A stretch of DNA of 64,000 nucleotides from Shumkonia mesophila (GTDB lineage Bacteria > Pseudomonadota > Alphaproteobacteria > Rhodospirillales > Shumkoniaceae). The notes under the pieces were generated by a model. That model was not told where the DNA came from and did not search any database. It was given only the letters and a program-made list of their open reading frames with translations. The stretch lies in the NCBI RefSeq assembly GCF_026163695.1, contig NZ_JAOTID010000017.1, forward strand, positions 28,926-92,925, in the 5' to 3' direction. Positions 18,723 to 28,206 of the stretch are shown one piece after another. Position 1 is the stretch's first letter. Every line of letters starts with the position of its first letter. The position numbers were made by a program, and so were the translations under genes.

Positions 18723-18823
18723 GACATCTCCTTTCGCCGGTGAAGCCCAGGGGAAACCCCTTGAGGTGATCGCGGGCGGGCGGATGTCAAGGCGGGAGGC
18801 GGCCGAGTGGCGCCTTCTCCCCT

Positions 18824-18935
18824 CGTCATTCCCGCGAAGGCGGGTGTCCGAAGGTGACGCGCAGCGTCAATCCAGGCCGGCCTCTCCGCGCGCTGCGGCG
18901 CTGGGCCCTGGACCCCCGCCTGCGCGGGGGTGACG
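18824..18935. repeat. REP-type palindromic unit, family A (right arm of an inverted pair)
   Basis: This ~112-base unit, beginning CGTCATTCCCGCGAAGGCGG and ending CGCGGGGGTGACG, is the reverse complement of the copy at 18119-18221 apart from a variable centre of about 20-30 bases. Both arms end in GTCA palindromes, as REP sequences do. Confidence 0.85.
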
Positions 18936-18981
18936 GGAATGAGAGTGCGGGGGTGACGGCCGCGCGGAGCCTTTTGCCCCC

Positions 18982-19629
18982 CTACTCCGGATTGGCCCGC
19001 CGCCAGTCCCACGGCGCCTCGAAGGAGCCGGCCCACAGGCCGGCGCCGCGGTGCTTCGCCTCGGCCTCCAGGGCGGCGTAGCGGGCGGAATACTGCCGGC
19101 CGGCGAGCGCCAGGCCGGAGCGCACCATCGCCGCGCCCAGATCGAGCCCGCCGGCCTCGCACGTGCTGACCGCCCAGCCGCCGGCATCGCGGACCTCGAT
19201 GATGCAGGAGACCTGGCCGCCGGCCTCGGCCACCAGGCGCTTGAGGGCCGCGCTGGCCTCCGCCCCGCAGGGCCAGCTTCGGCCATCGGCCCGCGTGCAG
19301 GCCTGCCCGCTCTCGGGCGCGTCGACGCCGAACAGGCGGATGCGCTCGCCCTCCACCTTCAGCGTGTCGCCGCCGGTCACCTGGGCCGGCGGCCCGTCGA
19401 AGCGCGTGACGATGGCCAGGCTTTCGGGCCGCGCCACGGTCCAGGCGTGGCCGCCCAGCAGGGGGAAGGCCGGCTCGACGTCGCGCAGCCCGACGACGGC
19501 AAGCCCCGCCAGCAGACCGACGAACAGAAGGCCCCCCCACTCCCAACCCCGCGGCCGCCTGCACCCCGGCCGCCGCCGGCGGCGCCCGGATTCGAACAGC
19601 GGAACGATGGTTTCGCGAGTGTCCGCCAT
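18982..19629 (-). CDS. Membrane-anchored thermonuclease (SNase-like) family protein
   Basis: The 215-residue protein has an Arg-rich cytoplasmic start, one membrane segment at about 31-48 (WGGLLFVGLLAGLAVVGL) and then an SNase-like OB fold with VTGGDTLKVEGERIRLFGVD (about 84-103), DAPESGQAC and a C-terminal GLALAGRQYSARYAALEAEA helix. The domain is therefore expected to face the periplasm. Catalytic residues of staphylococcal nuclease are partly recognisable (RLFGVDAPE contains the first Arg/Asp pair), but the second Arg region RSGLALAGRQYSARY is degenerate, so activity is uncertain. It is preceded by a CRP-type promoter at 19656-19698. Confidence 0.85.
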   Translation of the reverse strand: MADTRETIVPLFESGRRRRRPGCRRPRGWEWGGLLFVGLLAGLAVVGLRDVEPAFPLLGGHAWTVARPESLAIVTRFDGPPAQVTGGDTLKVEGERIRLFGVDAPESGQACTRADGRSWPCGAEASAALKRLVAEAGGQVSCIIEVRDAGGWAVSTCEAGGLDLGAAMVRSGLALAGRQYSARYAALEAEAKHRGAGLWAGSFEAPWDWRRANPE

Positions 19630-19655
19630 GATCGCCCCCTTGGGTTGACGGGGGG

Positions 19656-19698
19656 ATTGTAGGCCGGTTCGGGAAGGCTGGCTGCGACGGCCGTCACA
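19656..19698 (-). promoter_or_regulatory. CRP-type box with class II spacing to TACAAT, upstream of the SNase-like gene
   Basis: On the minus strand TGTGACGGCCGTCGCA (19698-19683) is followed after exactly 21 bases by TACAAT (19661-19656); the gene starts at 19629. Box and spacing are the same as at 17671-17713, and the spacer also shares a GAA-CCGGC element, so the two promoters may be related by descent. Confidence 0.65.
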
Positions 19699-20046
19699 GG
19701 GGGGGGAAATATGCGTGGGGATGACGCCTTGATTTCTTTGTCACTCCCGCGAAAGCGGGAGTCCAGGACCACCGCTCCGTCGCTTGCCCTGGCCCCCCAC
19801 CGCGAGCGACGCCCGCTCACCCTTACAGCAACCGCCCTTGCGGCATGGCGGCGGCGGGAATTACGGTGATGGGCAATGGGCGCGTGGCTCTGCCGGTCGA
19901 TACCCCGTTCAACCGCGAAGGCGGTCGGGTCCACTGCGAATATTGTCCTCACTAAGTGCCAAGAGGGAACCGGATATATTGAAAGCTGAAGCGTAAAATG
20001 ATGTAGATCGCTCTCGACAGATCTGTCCGGTTCGCGCTTAAATGAT
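19699..20046. other. Gene-free stretch with one REP-type unit
   Basis: No credible gene is seen here. The left part has a REP family A unit at 19739-19795 (GTCACTCCCGCGAAAGCGGG with a GTCCAGG...CCTGG continuation). The rest drops in GC toward 20000 and shows no clear promoter or RNA structure. Confidence 0.6.
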
Positions 20047-20075
20047 GAGCCCCCGGATATGGACTCCGGGGGCTC
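20047..20075. terminator. Strong 11-bp perfect hairpin, probable terminator
   Basis: GAGCCCCCGGA (20047-20057) and TCCGGGGGCTC (20065-20075) form a perfect stem with a 7-base loop. There is no long T run on either side, so it may be a non-canonical terminator for the protease gene that ends at 20366 on the minus strand, or a remnant palindrome. The 290 bases between it and that gene hold no supported gene. Confidence 0.5.
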
Positions 20076-20365
20076 TGTTGGATCAACGGACGGCGGCTGT
20101 ATTGAGGGTTTTGGAAGCCCGGCAGTCGCCGTTCGCATATGTAGTGTTTCACCCGACACCGTCGTCTACAATAAGACTGAAACGAGAACGTCGAAAAAAA
20201 TTTGCTTGACTGTGCGATTTGCCGGTCCTGCGGAAAGTCCTTTCTCGCAGCGGGCGTGGATGAGGTTATTCCAAGCGATCAATGCATCTTGTCAATCGAT
20301 TGCAGTAACAGTGCACGACTTCGATTGCTGTCACTGTAATCCCGTCTCAGGCGCGGGGCCGATGC

Positions 20366-21418
20366 CTATTCAACGCATCGAATGAAGACGGTGAACTGTC
20401 GGGCCTGGTCGCCCACATCGGCGACCGACATCGCTTTGCCGGGGGCAGCCAATCCATAGACGATCCCGTTAGCGTCAAGGAACGATTGAACGGTGGAGGT
20501 CTTGATGGCGAAGTTGACGTTCTGCGGTATGTCGCCGGTGATGCCGGCGACATGCAGGGCGTCCAGCTTGGAGCGGATAATACCCACAACCAGGCCGGTG
20601 TTGTCGAGCAAGGGCCCCCCGCTATTACCGGCTTGCACCGGCGCTGAAATCTGGAACATGCGGCTGTCATCTCGCAGACCCGTCAATGCGCTGATACTGC
20701 CGTTGGTCAGACTGCCCCCGGACGAAAGCGCGCCGCTGTAGGGGAACCCAAAAACGACGATCTCCTCTCCCGCTCTCACCGCCCGGCCCGAGCGGAATTT
20801 CGCGGCCGGGCCCGGCAAGCCACGAACCATCAACAGCGCGAGATCGTTGGCCGCGTCCGAGGCCACAACGGTACCCGGAAATTCCTCGCTGCCGACCCTG
20901 CGCACAGTGACCCGTTTGCAGTTTCCTGCAACATGGTGATTGGTCAAAACCTTGCCGTCTTCGGAAACCACGAAGCCGGTCCCACTGCTGGCCCTTGGCC
21001 TATCGCCTTCCTGCGAAACCGCAACGGGCGCGCGCGGCCCACTCGCGGGAGCGACAAGATGCGGCCGGCTTTGTTCTTCCGAAAGACCATAGGTGAAGCG
21101 AATGGGCTCGCCATCATCGGTAACGCCATAGCCGAAACCTGACAAGCTCGTGATGGCCTGGAACTGGATCGTGGCGCGCCGCCCGTCGTTGCAGGTAAGG
21201 GTGCCAACCCCGATCTTCGCTCCGGTGTAGTGGAATCCGCCGGTGCACAAGCCGCCGGTCGTGTTTGCCATGGTGATCGTCCCGGTGCGATCCATGTACC
21301 CGGTCGCAGTCCCGTCGTAACGCTCACCCGCGTTCCCGACGAGGCCGATCACCGGCTCCGTGACGCTGCATGCCGCCAGACCGAGGGCCACGGCTAATAC
21401 CCCTAACACCTGTCTCAT
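20366..21418 (-). CDS. Lipoprotein trypsin-like serine protease
   Basis: The 350-residue protein starts with a lipoprotein signal (MRQVLGVLAVALGLAACS; lipidated Cys17). Residues about 30-125 are a beta-rich module with its own cysteines (C58, C76), not recognised. A chymotrypsin/HtrA-type protease domain follows: GTGFVVSEDGKVLTNHHVAG (His161 or 162), SDAANDLALLMVRG (Asp192) and QISAPVQAGNSGGPLLDNTG (Ser266), so the triad is intact. There is no PDZ domain. It should act in the periplasm, tethered to a membrane. It lies in a lower-GC accessory stretch; the upstream small frame at 21608 could be co-transcribed. Confidence 0.87.
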   Translation of the reverse strand: MRQVLGVLAVALGLAACSVTEPVIGLVGNAGERYDGTATGYMDRTGTITMANTTGGLCTGGFHYTGAKIGVGTLTCNDGRRATIQFQAITSLSGFGYGVTDDGEPIRFTYGLSEEQSRPHLVAPASGPRAPVAVSQEGDRPRASSGTGFVVSEDGKVLTNHHVAGNCKRVTVRRVGSEEFPGTVVASDAANDLALLMVRGLPGPAAKFRSGRAVRAGEEIVVFGFPYSGALSSGGSLTNGSISALTGLRDDSRMFQISAPVQAGNSGGPLLDNTGLVVGIIRSKLDALHVAGITGDIPQNVNFAIKTSTVQSFLDANGIVYGLAAPGKAMSVADVGDQARQFTVFIRCVE

Positions 21419-21608
21419 TTGTGCTCTTCCCGGTTCTTGAGGCGATGTAGGTGACTGGCAGCATACGCGCGTATCCCGGAGCAGACCATCCCCCCCCTCC
21501 CCCCATAAAGCCAGCGTATCCGCTTCGTCCCATCGACCGGTCGCGCCGCGCGGCGCCGGGGGCGAGCGGCTCGGGATCGCAGAACACCAGGGTCCACAGT
21601 TTGGGCAT
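21324..21608 (-). CDS. Possible small protein overlapping the protease start
   Basis: This 94-residue frame begins MPKLWTLVFCDPEPLAPG with AGAGGTGA six bases upstream of ATG 21608. It contains a Gly-rich stretch (GFMGGGGGWSAPGY) and ends inside the 5' end of the protease gene in another frame (95-base overlap). The ribosome-binding site argues for a real gene; the composition of the second half and lack of any recognised family argue against it. It could be a fragment of a decayed gene. Confidence 0.3.
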   Translation of the reverse strand: MPKLWTLVFCDPEPLAPGAARRDRSMGRSGYAGFMGGGGGWSAPGYARMLPVTYIASRTGKSTNETGVRGISRGPRSGGMQRHGAGDRPRRERG

Positions 21609-21655
21609 GGTGGTCACCTCTTGCCCGTGGGGGTTGAATGGAGGAGACTTGGCGC

Positions 21656-22522
21656 ATGGGGAGGATGGGAATGGCGGAAGAGAGCGGGAAGACAGTCGAA
21701 CAAGCCACGCTGCCGTGGGGGGTGCTGTTCAAGGCAGCGGGCGTGGCTGTTGGCGCCTTTATTGTTGCCGCCGTGCTCATCGTTCTCTTCGCTCCGAGCG
21801 TCTATGGCCCGGCCGCTGCCCTGCGCGACTGGCAGACCTTCCTGGCTGGCATCTTCGGCTTCGCCGGCTTGATCGCCGGCGCAGTGCAGGCGAGTGAAAC
21901 CAGGGCTCGCGAGGCAGAACGGCACCGGGAGACCCTCGAACACAGCACCCAGCAACAGCGCTTGAAGTTTGAGCATGAAGAGGCACGCTGGGAGGCTGAT
22001 CGCCGCGCTCTCGGTGGCGCCTTACTGGCTGAAATCATTCGGTTGAATCAACGCCTGACTTCGCTTGCCAAGGCTGCGGCTGCACCCGCCAAGCACAAGC
22101 CGTTCGGGCAGTATCCAGCGATCAAGCCGCTGCTCTTGCCGGAGTACAGTTCGCGGCTCGGATTGTTGAAGCCCGAACTCGTAACGAATCTCGTTGCCTT
22201 CTTTAGCTACTTTGAGAATTGCGAAGCAGAGAGGCTCGCTTTTGGGCAAGACAAGCTGTCTAAGCCCGACATTCCGTTTGCTGGCATATGCGCTAGCACT
22301 GCCCTTGGCGGGCTTGAATGCATCAAGCACCTTGTCAAAGTCGTCAAACTCTCCGAGGACGACGCAGAAGGCTTTCTCTTCTTGGCCTCGTTTCACACAC
22401 TCCCAGACAATCTGCTCAATGCCATGAGTGACCCAAATGGGGCCTTGAAAGCGTTCGTGAACCGAATCCGCGAAGTGCAAAACAGAAAGTGGCCAAGTGT
22501 GACCATTGCGCCTTGGGTTTGA
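21656..22522 (+). CDS. Membrane protein with coiled coil, uncharacterised
   Basis: The 288-residue product (from ATG 21656; GGAGGAG 9 bases upstream; ATG 21638 is an in-frame alternative) has two membrane segments near the N terminus (LFKAAGVAVGAFIVAAVLIV and QTFLAGIFGFAGLIAGAVQA), a short coiled coil rich in Glu/Arg (REAERHRETLEHSTQQQRLK) and a soluble C-terminal domain of about 170 residues. The topology resembles phage- or defence-linked membrane proteins with a cytoplasmic sensor, but no family is recognised. Codon usage in the last third is clearly less GC-rich than in housekeeping neighbours, suggesting acquisition. Confidence 0.7.
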   Translation: MGRMGMAEESGKTVEQATLPWGVLFKAAGVAVGAFIVAAVLIVLFAPSVYGPAAALRDWQTFLAGIFGFAGLIAGAVQASETRAREAERHRETLEHSTQQQRLKFEHEEARWEADRRALGGALLAEIIRLNQRLTSLAKAAAAPAKHKPFGQYPAIKPLLLPEYSSRLGLLKPELVTNLVAFFSYFENCEAERLAFGQDKLSKPDIPFAGICASTALGGLECIKHLVKVVKLSEDDAEGFLFLASFHTLPDNLLNAMSDPNGALKAFVNRIREVQNRKWPSVTIAPWV

Positions 22523-23060
22523 ATTGTCGCTGGCGCGGCGAAGCCGGGCCATCCAGCAGAGCCGGATCGAAGTGAGGTGAGGTGGGCGACACCGGCATGT
22601 CCCCCACCTCTCCCCTTCCCTCTCCGCCCCGTTGGGGCGGAGAGGGAAGTTCTTTGCCGTCGTTCCGGGATGGTGCCGCCTGAACGACTGGATTCCGGGT
22701 TCGTCCTGCGGACGCCCCGGAATGACGGGGGAGAGTGGGCGGGCCGGCCCCTTTCCCTTTGTGCCTCTGTCGTGCAGGGTTTGCCGGTCCCAGATGCCGC
22801 CCACCGCCTTGGGCTCGTATTCGCCCAACCGAATTGACATTCCATCTATAATGTGCTATTATTCCTTTTTTAGATCTCTTAAAGGTAAATAGGCATATGT
22901 GCCGTCGCTGGAAAAGGGCGGCCACCTTCGCGACGCCGGACACCCGGAAAACCGCCGGTTCCAGATTCCGGCTCTCCGCCGGGCCGCGGCCAGCATGACG
23001 ACAAGGGGGCTCCTGGCGACTCCACCCAACCCTTTGAAAACAAACCAAAAAAACTCCGAA
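22523..23060. other. Gene-free stretch with REP-type repeats (family B and others)
   Basis: The 697-base gap 22523-23219 has no supported gene. At about 22547-22660 it holds a family B REP-like unit (GAGCCGGATCGAAGTGAGG, then a CTCTCCGCCCCGTTGGGGCG hairpin). A separate CATTCCGGG-type palindrome (GATTCCGGGTTCGTCC ... CCCCGGAATGACG) lies near 22690-22726. The remainder becomes AT-rich. Confidence 0.6.
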
Positions 23061-23172
23061 ATGACGATAAATGACGATAAATGACGATAAAATTTTTTGT
23101 GATTCTGCACTTTCCTTTTTATTTTCAATTCATTAACCGACATTAGCAAAACCGCATAATCGTCATTTCCGG
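23061..23172. repeat. Three tandem ATGACGATAA units and an inverted copy before the MFS gene
   Basis: ATGACGATAA is repeated exactly three times at 23061-23090, preceded by CCGAA. An inverted copy (AATCGTCATTTCCGG) lies at 23158-23172, about 50 bases before the transporter start. The 70 bases between are AT-rich (TTTTTTGTG, CCTTTTTATTTTC). The layout fits iterated operator sites around a promoter, but could also be simple slippage. Confidence 0.7.
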
Positions 23173-23219
23173 CCCCGCCACCCCCCTCTTGGCGGCTTCC
23201 GCGCCGGCGAAAACCCGCT

Positions 23220-24488
23220 ATGATCCCCGTCCCGCCGATGGCACCCGGCCCCGGAGTTTCCGCCTTGATCGTCGCGCTTCGCGTCTTCGTTCCCTTCGCG
23301 CTGGGCTATTTCCTGTCCTACGTGTTCCGCGTGGTGAACGCCGTCATCGCCCCCGACCTGGTGGCGGACCTGGCGCTCGATGCCGGCGCGCTCGGGCTTT
23401 TGACCAGCACCTACTTCCTCACCTTCGCGGCGTTCCAGCTGCCGCTCGGCATTCTCTTGGACCGCTTCGGGCCCCGGCGCACGGAAGCGGCGCTGCTGCT
23501 GGTGGCCGCCGCCGGCGCCTTCGTGTTCGCCGCGGCCCCCAACGCCGGCACCCTGGTCGTCGGGCGCGGCCTCATCGGCGTCGGCGTCTCGGCCTGCCTG
23601 ATGGCCGCCTTCAAGGCCTTCGTGCAGTGGTTCCCGGCCGGCCGCCTGCCCCTCATCAACGGCCTCGAGATGGCGGTCGGCGGCATCGGCGCCCTGGCCG
23701 CCACCGTGCCGGTCGAGGCGGCGCTCACCGTCACCGACTGGCGCGGTGTCTTCTGGGGGCTGGGCGCGCTCACCGTCGCCGCCGCCGTCCTGGTCTACCT
23801 GATGGTCCCCGAGAAGGACGACGGCCCCGCCCCGCACGGCACGTTCCGCCAGCTGGTGGGCGGCGTCGTTCAGGTCATGACCAGCCCGGTCTTCTGGCGC
23901 GTGGCCCCGGCCACCTTCACCACCCAGGCCTCGTTCCTGGCCGTGCAAAGCCTGTGGGCCGGCCCGTGGCTGCGCGACGTCGCCGGGTACGACCGCGCCG
24001 GCGTGGCCAACGGCCTGCTGGTCATCGCCCTGGCCATGATGGCCGGCTTCATCTTCGCCGGCGGCATCGCCGAGCGCCTGGGGCGGCTGGGCATCAAGCC
24101 GGTGGCCGTCGCCATGGTGGCCATGAACACCTCGATCGCGCTCCAGGCCGGCCTCGTCTTCGGGCTGCCGGTGCCGCCGCTGCTCATCTGGTCGGCCTTC
24201 GCGCTGTTCGGCACCAGCGGCATCCTGGTCTATGCCGGGCTGTCGCAGACCTTCCCCAAGCACCTGGCCGGGCGCGTCAACACCAGCATCAACCTGCTGG
24301 TCTTCGTCGCCAGCTTCCTGTTCCAGTGGGGGGTCGGCGTCGTCATCGGCCTGTGGCCGGCGACGGCCGGCGGCGGCTACGACCCGGCGGCCTATCGGGC
24401 CGGCTTCGGCGCCGTGCTGGCGGTGCAGGTCGCGGCCATGCTGTGGCTGGTCCTCTTCCGCAAGGCGCCGCTGCCGCTCAAGGGGTGA
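23220..24488 (+). CDS. MFS transporter
   Basis: The 422-residue protein has about 12 membrane segments and the MFS signature between segments 2 and 3 (GILLDRFGPRRTEAALLL). LGYFLSYVFRVVNAVIAPDL at the N terminus is shared with MFS permeases of the nitrate/sulfate/organic-anion type found in Alphaproteobacteria, but the substrate cannot be told. Two ATGs near the start (23220 and 23238) are possible. The gene stands alone behind a stretch with repeated ATGACGATAA units that may be operators. Confidence 0.88.
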   Translation: MIPVPPMAPGPGVSALIVALRVFVPFALGYFLSYVFRVVNAVIAPDLVADLALDAGALGLLTSTYFLTFAAFQLPLGILLDRFGPRRTEAALLLVAAAGAFVFAAAPNAGTLVVGRGLIGVGVSACLMAAFKAFVQWFPAGRLPLINGLEMAVGGIGALAATVPVEAALTVTDWRGVFWGLGALTVAAAVLVYLMVPEKDDGPAPHGTFRQLVGGVVQVMTSPVFWRVAPATFTTQASFLAVQSLWAGPWLRDVAGYDRAGVANGLLVIALAMMAGFIFAGGIAERLGRLGIKPVAVAMVAMNTSIALQAGLVFGLPVPPLLIWSAFALFGTSGILVYAGLSQTFPKHLAGRVNTSINLLVFVASFLFQWGVGVVIGLWPATAGGGYDPAAYRAGFGAVLAVQVAAMLWLVLFRKAPLPLKG

Positions 24489-24509
24489 ACGGCGGCTCGC
24501 GGCCCGGCC

Positions 24510-24645
24510 GCGGCCTCCCCACCTCACCCGGCGCTAACGCGCCACCCTCTCCGCCCCGCTGGCGGCGAGGGTCCGAAGGCGCCGCGCGTTCCCTCTCCGC
24601 CCCACCGGGGGGGAGAGGGACAGGGTGAGGTGGGGAGGCCGCCTA
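24510..24645. repeat. REP/BIME-like repeat, family B, between convergent genes
   Basis: A palindromic block between the ends of the MFS and hydrolase genes: CCTCCCCACCTCACCC at the left and GGGTGAGGTGGGGAGG at the right form long inverted arms around two CTCTCCGCCCC hairpins. It probably acts as a two-way terminator for the convergent genes and is the third copy of family B in the window. Confidence 0.75.
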
Positions 24646-25659
24646 AAGCCTGAACACTGCCGTCGCCGGGCTTTCGCCCTCGAAGCCCTGCACGGCCAGG
24701 CGCCCGGCCCCGGCGTTGGCGATGACGGCGACCCGCGTCGCGGCATTGAGGATGGGCGGCGCCACCCACGAGAAATCGGAGGAGACGTGCGACCGAATGC
24801 CTTCCATCCGATGGTAGCGCCCGACGCTGTCGCTGCCGCGCGCCCGGCCCGGCACCTGGAAACAGATCCAGTGGTTGGCGGTGCTGGCCGGTCCGTCGCG
24901 CACGGCGGCCCGCGTCTCCAGCCGCTCGATGGCGCAGCACTCCCCGGGCGCCAACCCGCTCAGGGAAAAGAAGGCGGGCAGGCAGACCGGCGTCTCGGCC
25001 AGCATCGCCTTGGCCTCGGCATAGGTGCGGCACTCGTCGAACGCCTTGCGCAGCAGGTGGACCGGCGGCAGCCCGCCCTGGCGCCAGATGCCCAGGCGGT
25101 TGGCCAGCCAGTCGAGCGCCATCAGCGGCGAGGTCCAGCGCATCGGCGGCTGGTTGATGGCGGCGGCGAATCGCCCCGGCGCCATGGCGGTGGTGACGCC
25201 GGCGAAGCCCGGCCAGGTGACGTTGAGGTAGCCCCCGGCGGCGGTTTCGTGGCGGCTGACCACCACCGTGCGGCCCAGGCCGTCCAGCGGCCAGTCGAGC
25301 GTGCGCAGCAGGCGGTTGCCGCCGGCCGCCGGGTCGGGATCGGGGCCGACGCCGGCCGTGCACGACCACTCGTAGGAGAGGTTGAGCATATAGACGCCGG
25401 GCGCGCCGATGCGGCTCGCCATGCCGGCGATCTCGCCGAGATAGGGATTGGCCGTCTTCTCCAGCCAGCGGCGCGAGGCCAGGTCGGCGGCGCGCAGCGC
25501 TATGGGGCCGTAATGCCGGCGGGCCGAATCCACCAGCTCGGCCAGCCGCTCGGGCGCCGCGTCGAGGGCGGCCAGCGCGCCCAGCCCGCCCGCCTCGATC
25601 AGCGGGATGGCGCGCGTCCGTGCCGGGTTCTCGGGGGATCGCGTGTCCATCGTTCCCAT
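24643..25659 (-). CDS. Acid-ceramidase/choloylglycine-hydrolase-like (NAAA-type) amidase
   Basis: The 338-residue product resembles the N-terminal-nucleophile amidases related to NAAA and acid ceramidase. A probable nucleophile cysteine is in LNLSYEWSCTAG, preceded by a helical propeptide-like region; RLLRTLDWPLDGLG and TWPGFAGVTTAM follow as in the family. Autocleavage before the Cys would release the active chain. The substrate, likely an N-acyl amide, is inferred only. ATG 25659 is chosen: the longer frame to 25725 overlaps the purB promoter region. It is divergent from purB. Confidence 0.72.
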   Translation of the reverse strand: MGTMDTRSPENPARTRAIPLIEAGGLGALAALDAAPERLAELVDSARRHYGPIALRAADLASRRWLEKTANPYLGEIAGMASRIGAPGVYMLNLSYEWSCTAGVGPDPDPAAGGNRLLRTLDWPLDGLGRTVVVSRHETAAGGYLNVTWPGFAGVTTAMAPGRFAAAINQPPMRWTSPLMALDWLANRLGIWRQGGLPPVHLLRKAFDECRTYAEAKAMLAETPVCLPAFFSLSGLAPGECCAIERLETRAAVRDGPASTANHWICFQVPGRARGSDSVGRYHRMEGIRSHVSSDFSWVAPPILNAATRVAVIANAGAGRLAVQGFEGESPATAVFRL

Positions 25660-25739
25660 CATAACACGTCTAGGCAAACGCCCGCCGTTGAGTACAATCG
25701 CGCCTCGCCAAATCGCCAACAACACCGCGGAGACGTCCG

Positions 25740-27134
<1,395 letters not shown>

Positions 27135-27152
27135 GGGCGCCGCCCACCCGGC

Positions 27153-28073
27153 TCAGGTGTGGAAGACCAGCTTGCCGCGGAAGTGGCGGGCTTCGCTGAC
27201 CCGATGCGCCATGCCGGCCTCGGTCAAGTGGAAGGGCGTGATTTCCGGCACCGTGACGGCGCCCGCCTCCAGCAGCTCGACGATGCGCGTGAGGTGCTTG
27301 CGGTCGCGCCCGACGCTGGGCCTGAGCGACTGGACGTCGGGGCGCGGTGAAGCGGGGGCGCTGCCGCCCGAGGCAATGAAGGCGGCCCGCCCGCCCGGCC
27401 TGAGCACGGCGAACGAGCGCGTCGCCACGTCGCCGCCGACGGTGTCGAACACGGCGTCGCATCCCGACACCGCCTGGGTGAAATCGACCTTCGCGTAGTC
27501 GATGACCTGATCCGCCCCCAGCCCCCGCACGTAGTCCACATTGGCGGCGCTGGCCGTGGCGATGACCCGCGCGCCCAGGTGCTTGGCCACCTGCACGGCG
27601 AAGCCGCCGACGCCGCCGGCCCCGCCCTGGATCAGGATGGTCTCGCCCCTCTTGAGCTTCAGCGTGTCCTCGACGCTGACCAGCGCGGTCAGCCCGATCA
27701 GGGCCACCGCCGCCATCTCCATGTGCGAGAAGCGGGAGGGCTTCGGCGCCAGGATGGCGGCGTCGATGGCGATCTTCTCGGCGTAGGCCCCTTCCTGGCC
27801 GGCGGCGCACACCCCGAAAACCTCGTCGCCGACCTTGAAGTCGGCAACCCCGGGGGCGACCTCGGCGACGACGCCGGAAAAGTCGCGGCCGAGGATGTAG
27901 GGGAACCGGGTGATCTTCGAATAACTGCCGTTGCGCACCTTCCAGTCGGCGCCATTCACGCTGGCCGCCTGGATGTCGACGATAACCTGGCCCGGCCCCG
28001 CCACCGGGTCCGGCATCAGGCCGTAGAACAGCTGCTCGGGTCCGCCCTGCGCTTCGATGAATGCCGCTTTCAT
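27153..28073 (-). CDS. NADP-dependent quinone-oxidoreductase-like MDR protein
   Basis: The 306-residue zinc-free medium-chain dehydrogenase/reductase starts MKAAFIEAQGGPEQLFYG and shows GRDFSGVVAEVAPGV, the coenzyme-binding IQGGAGGVGGFAVQVAKHLG (about 140-159) and the C-terminal PGGRAAFIASGGSAP. It probably reduces quinones or enals with NADPH. ATG 28073 gives the family start; the longer frame only adds a few unrelated residues. It converges on purB, with 18 bases between the stops. Confidence 0.88.
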   Translation of the reverse strand: MKAAFIEAQGGPEQLFYGLMPDPVAGPGQVIVDIQAASVNGADWKVRNGSYSKITRFPYILGRDFSGVVAEVAPGVADFKVGDEVFGVCAAGQEGAYAEKIAIDAAILAPKPSRFSHMEMAAVALIGLTALVSVEDTLKLKRGETILIQGGAGGVGGFAVQVAKHLGARVIATASAANVDYVRGLGADQVIDYAKVDFTQAVSGCDAVFDTVGGDVATRSFAVLRPGGRAAFIASGGSAPASPRPDVQSLRPSVGRDRKHLTRIVELLEAGAVTVPEITPFHLTEAGMAHRVSEARHFRGKLVFHT

Positions 28074-28206
28074 GTCGTCTCCGTCGACCATCGGGGATTG
28101 GGGCGCCGATGGTGACGGCCGCGCCCTCCCCTGTCAACGCGCCCGCGTCTCCCGCCGTGACGGCCCCGCTTGACCGAACCGCGATAAGCCCGCAAGCTTG
28201 CGCGCA

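Noticed and set aside
20059..20385. A 108-codon plus-strand frame
   Set aside because: No ribosome-binding site, starts inside a perfect hairpin and ends inside the protease gene; composition not protein-like.
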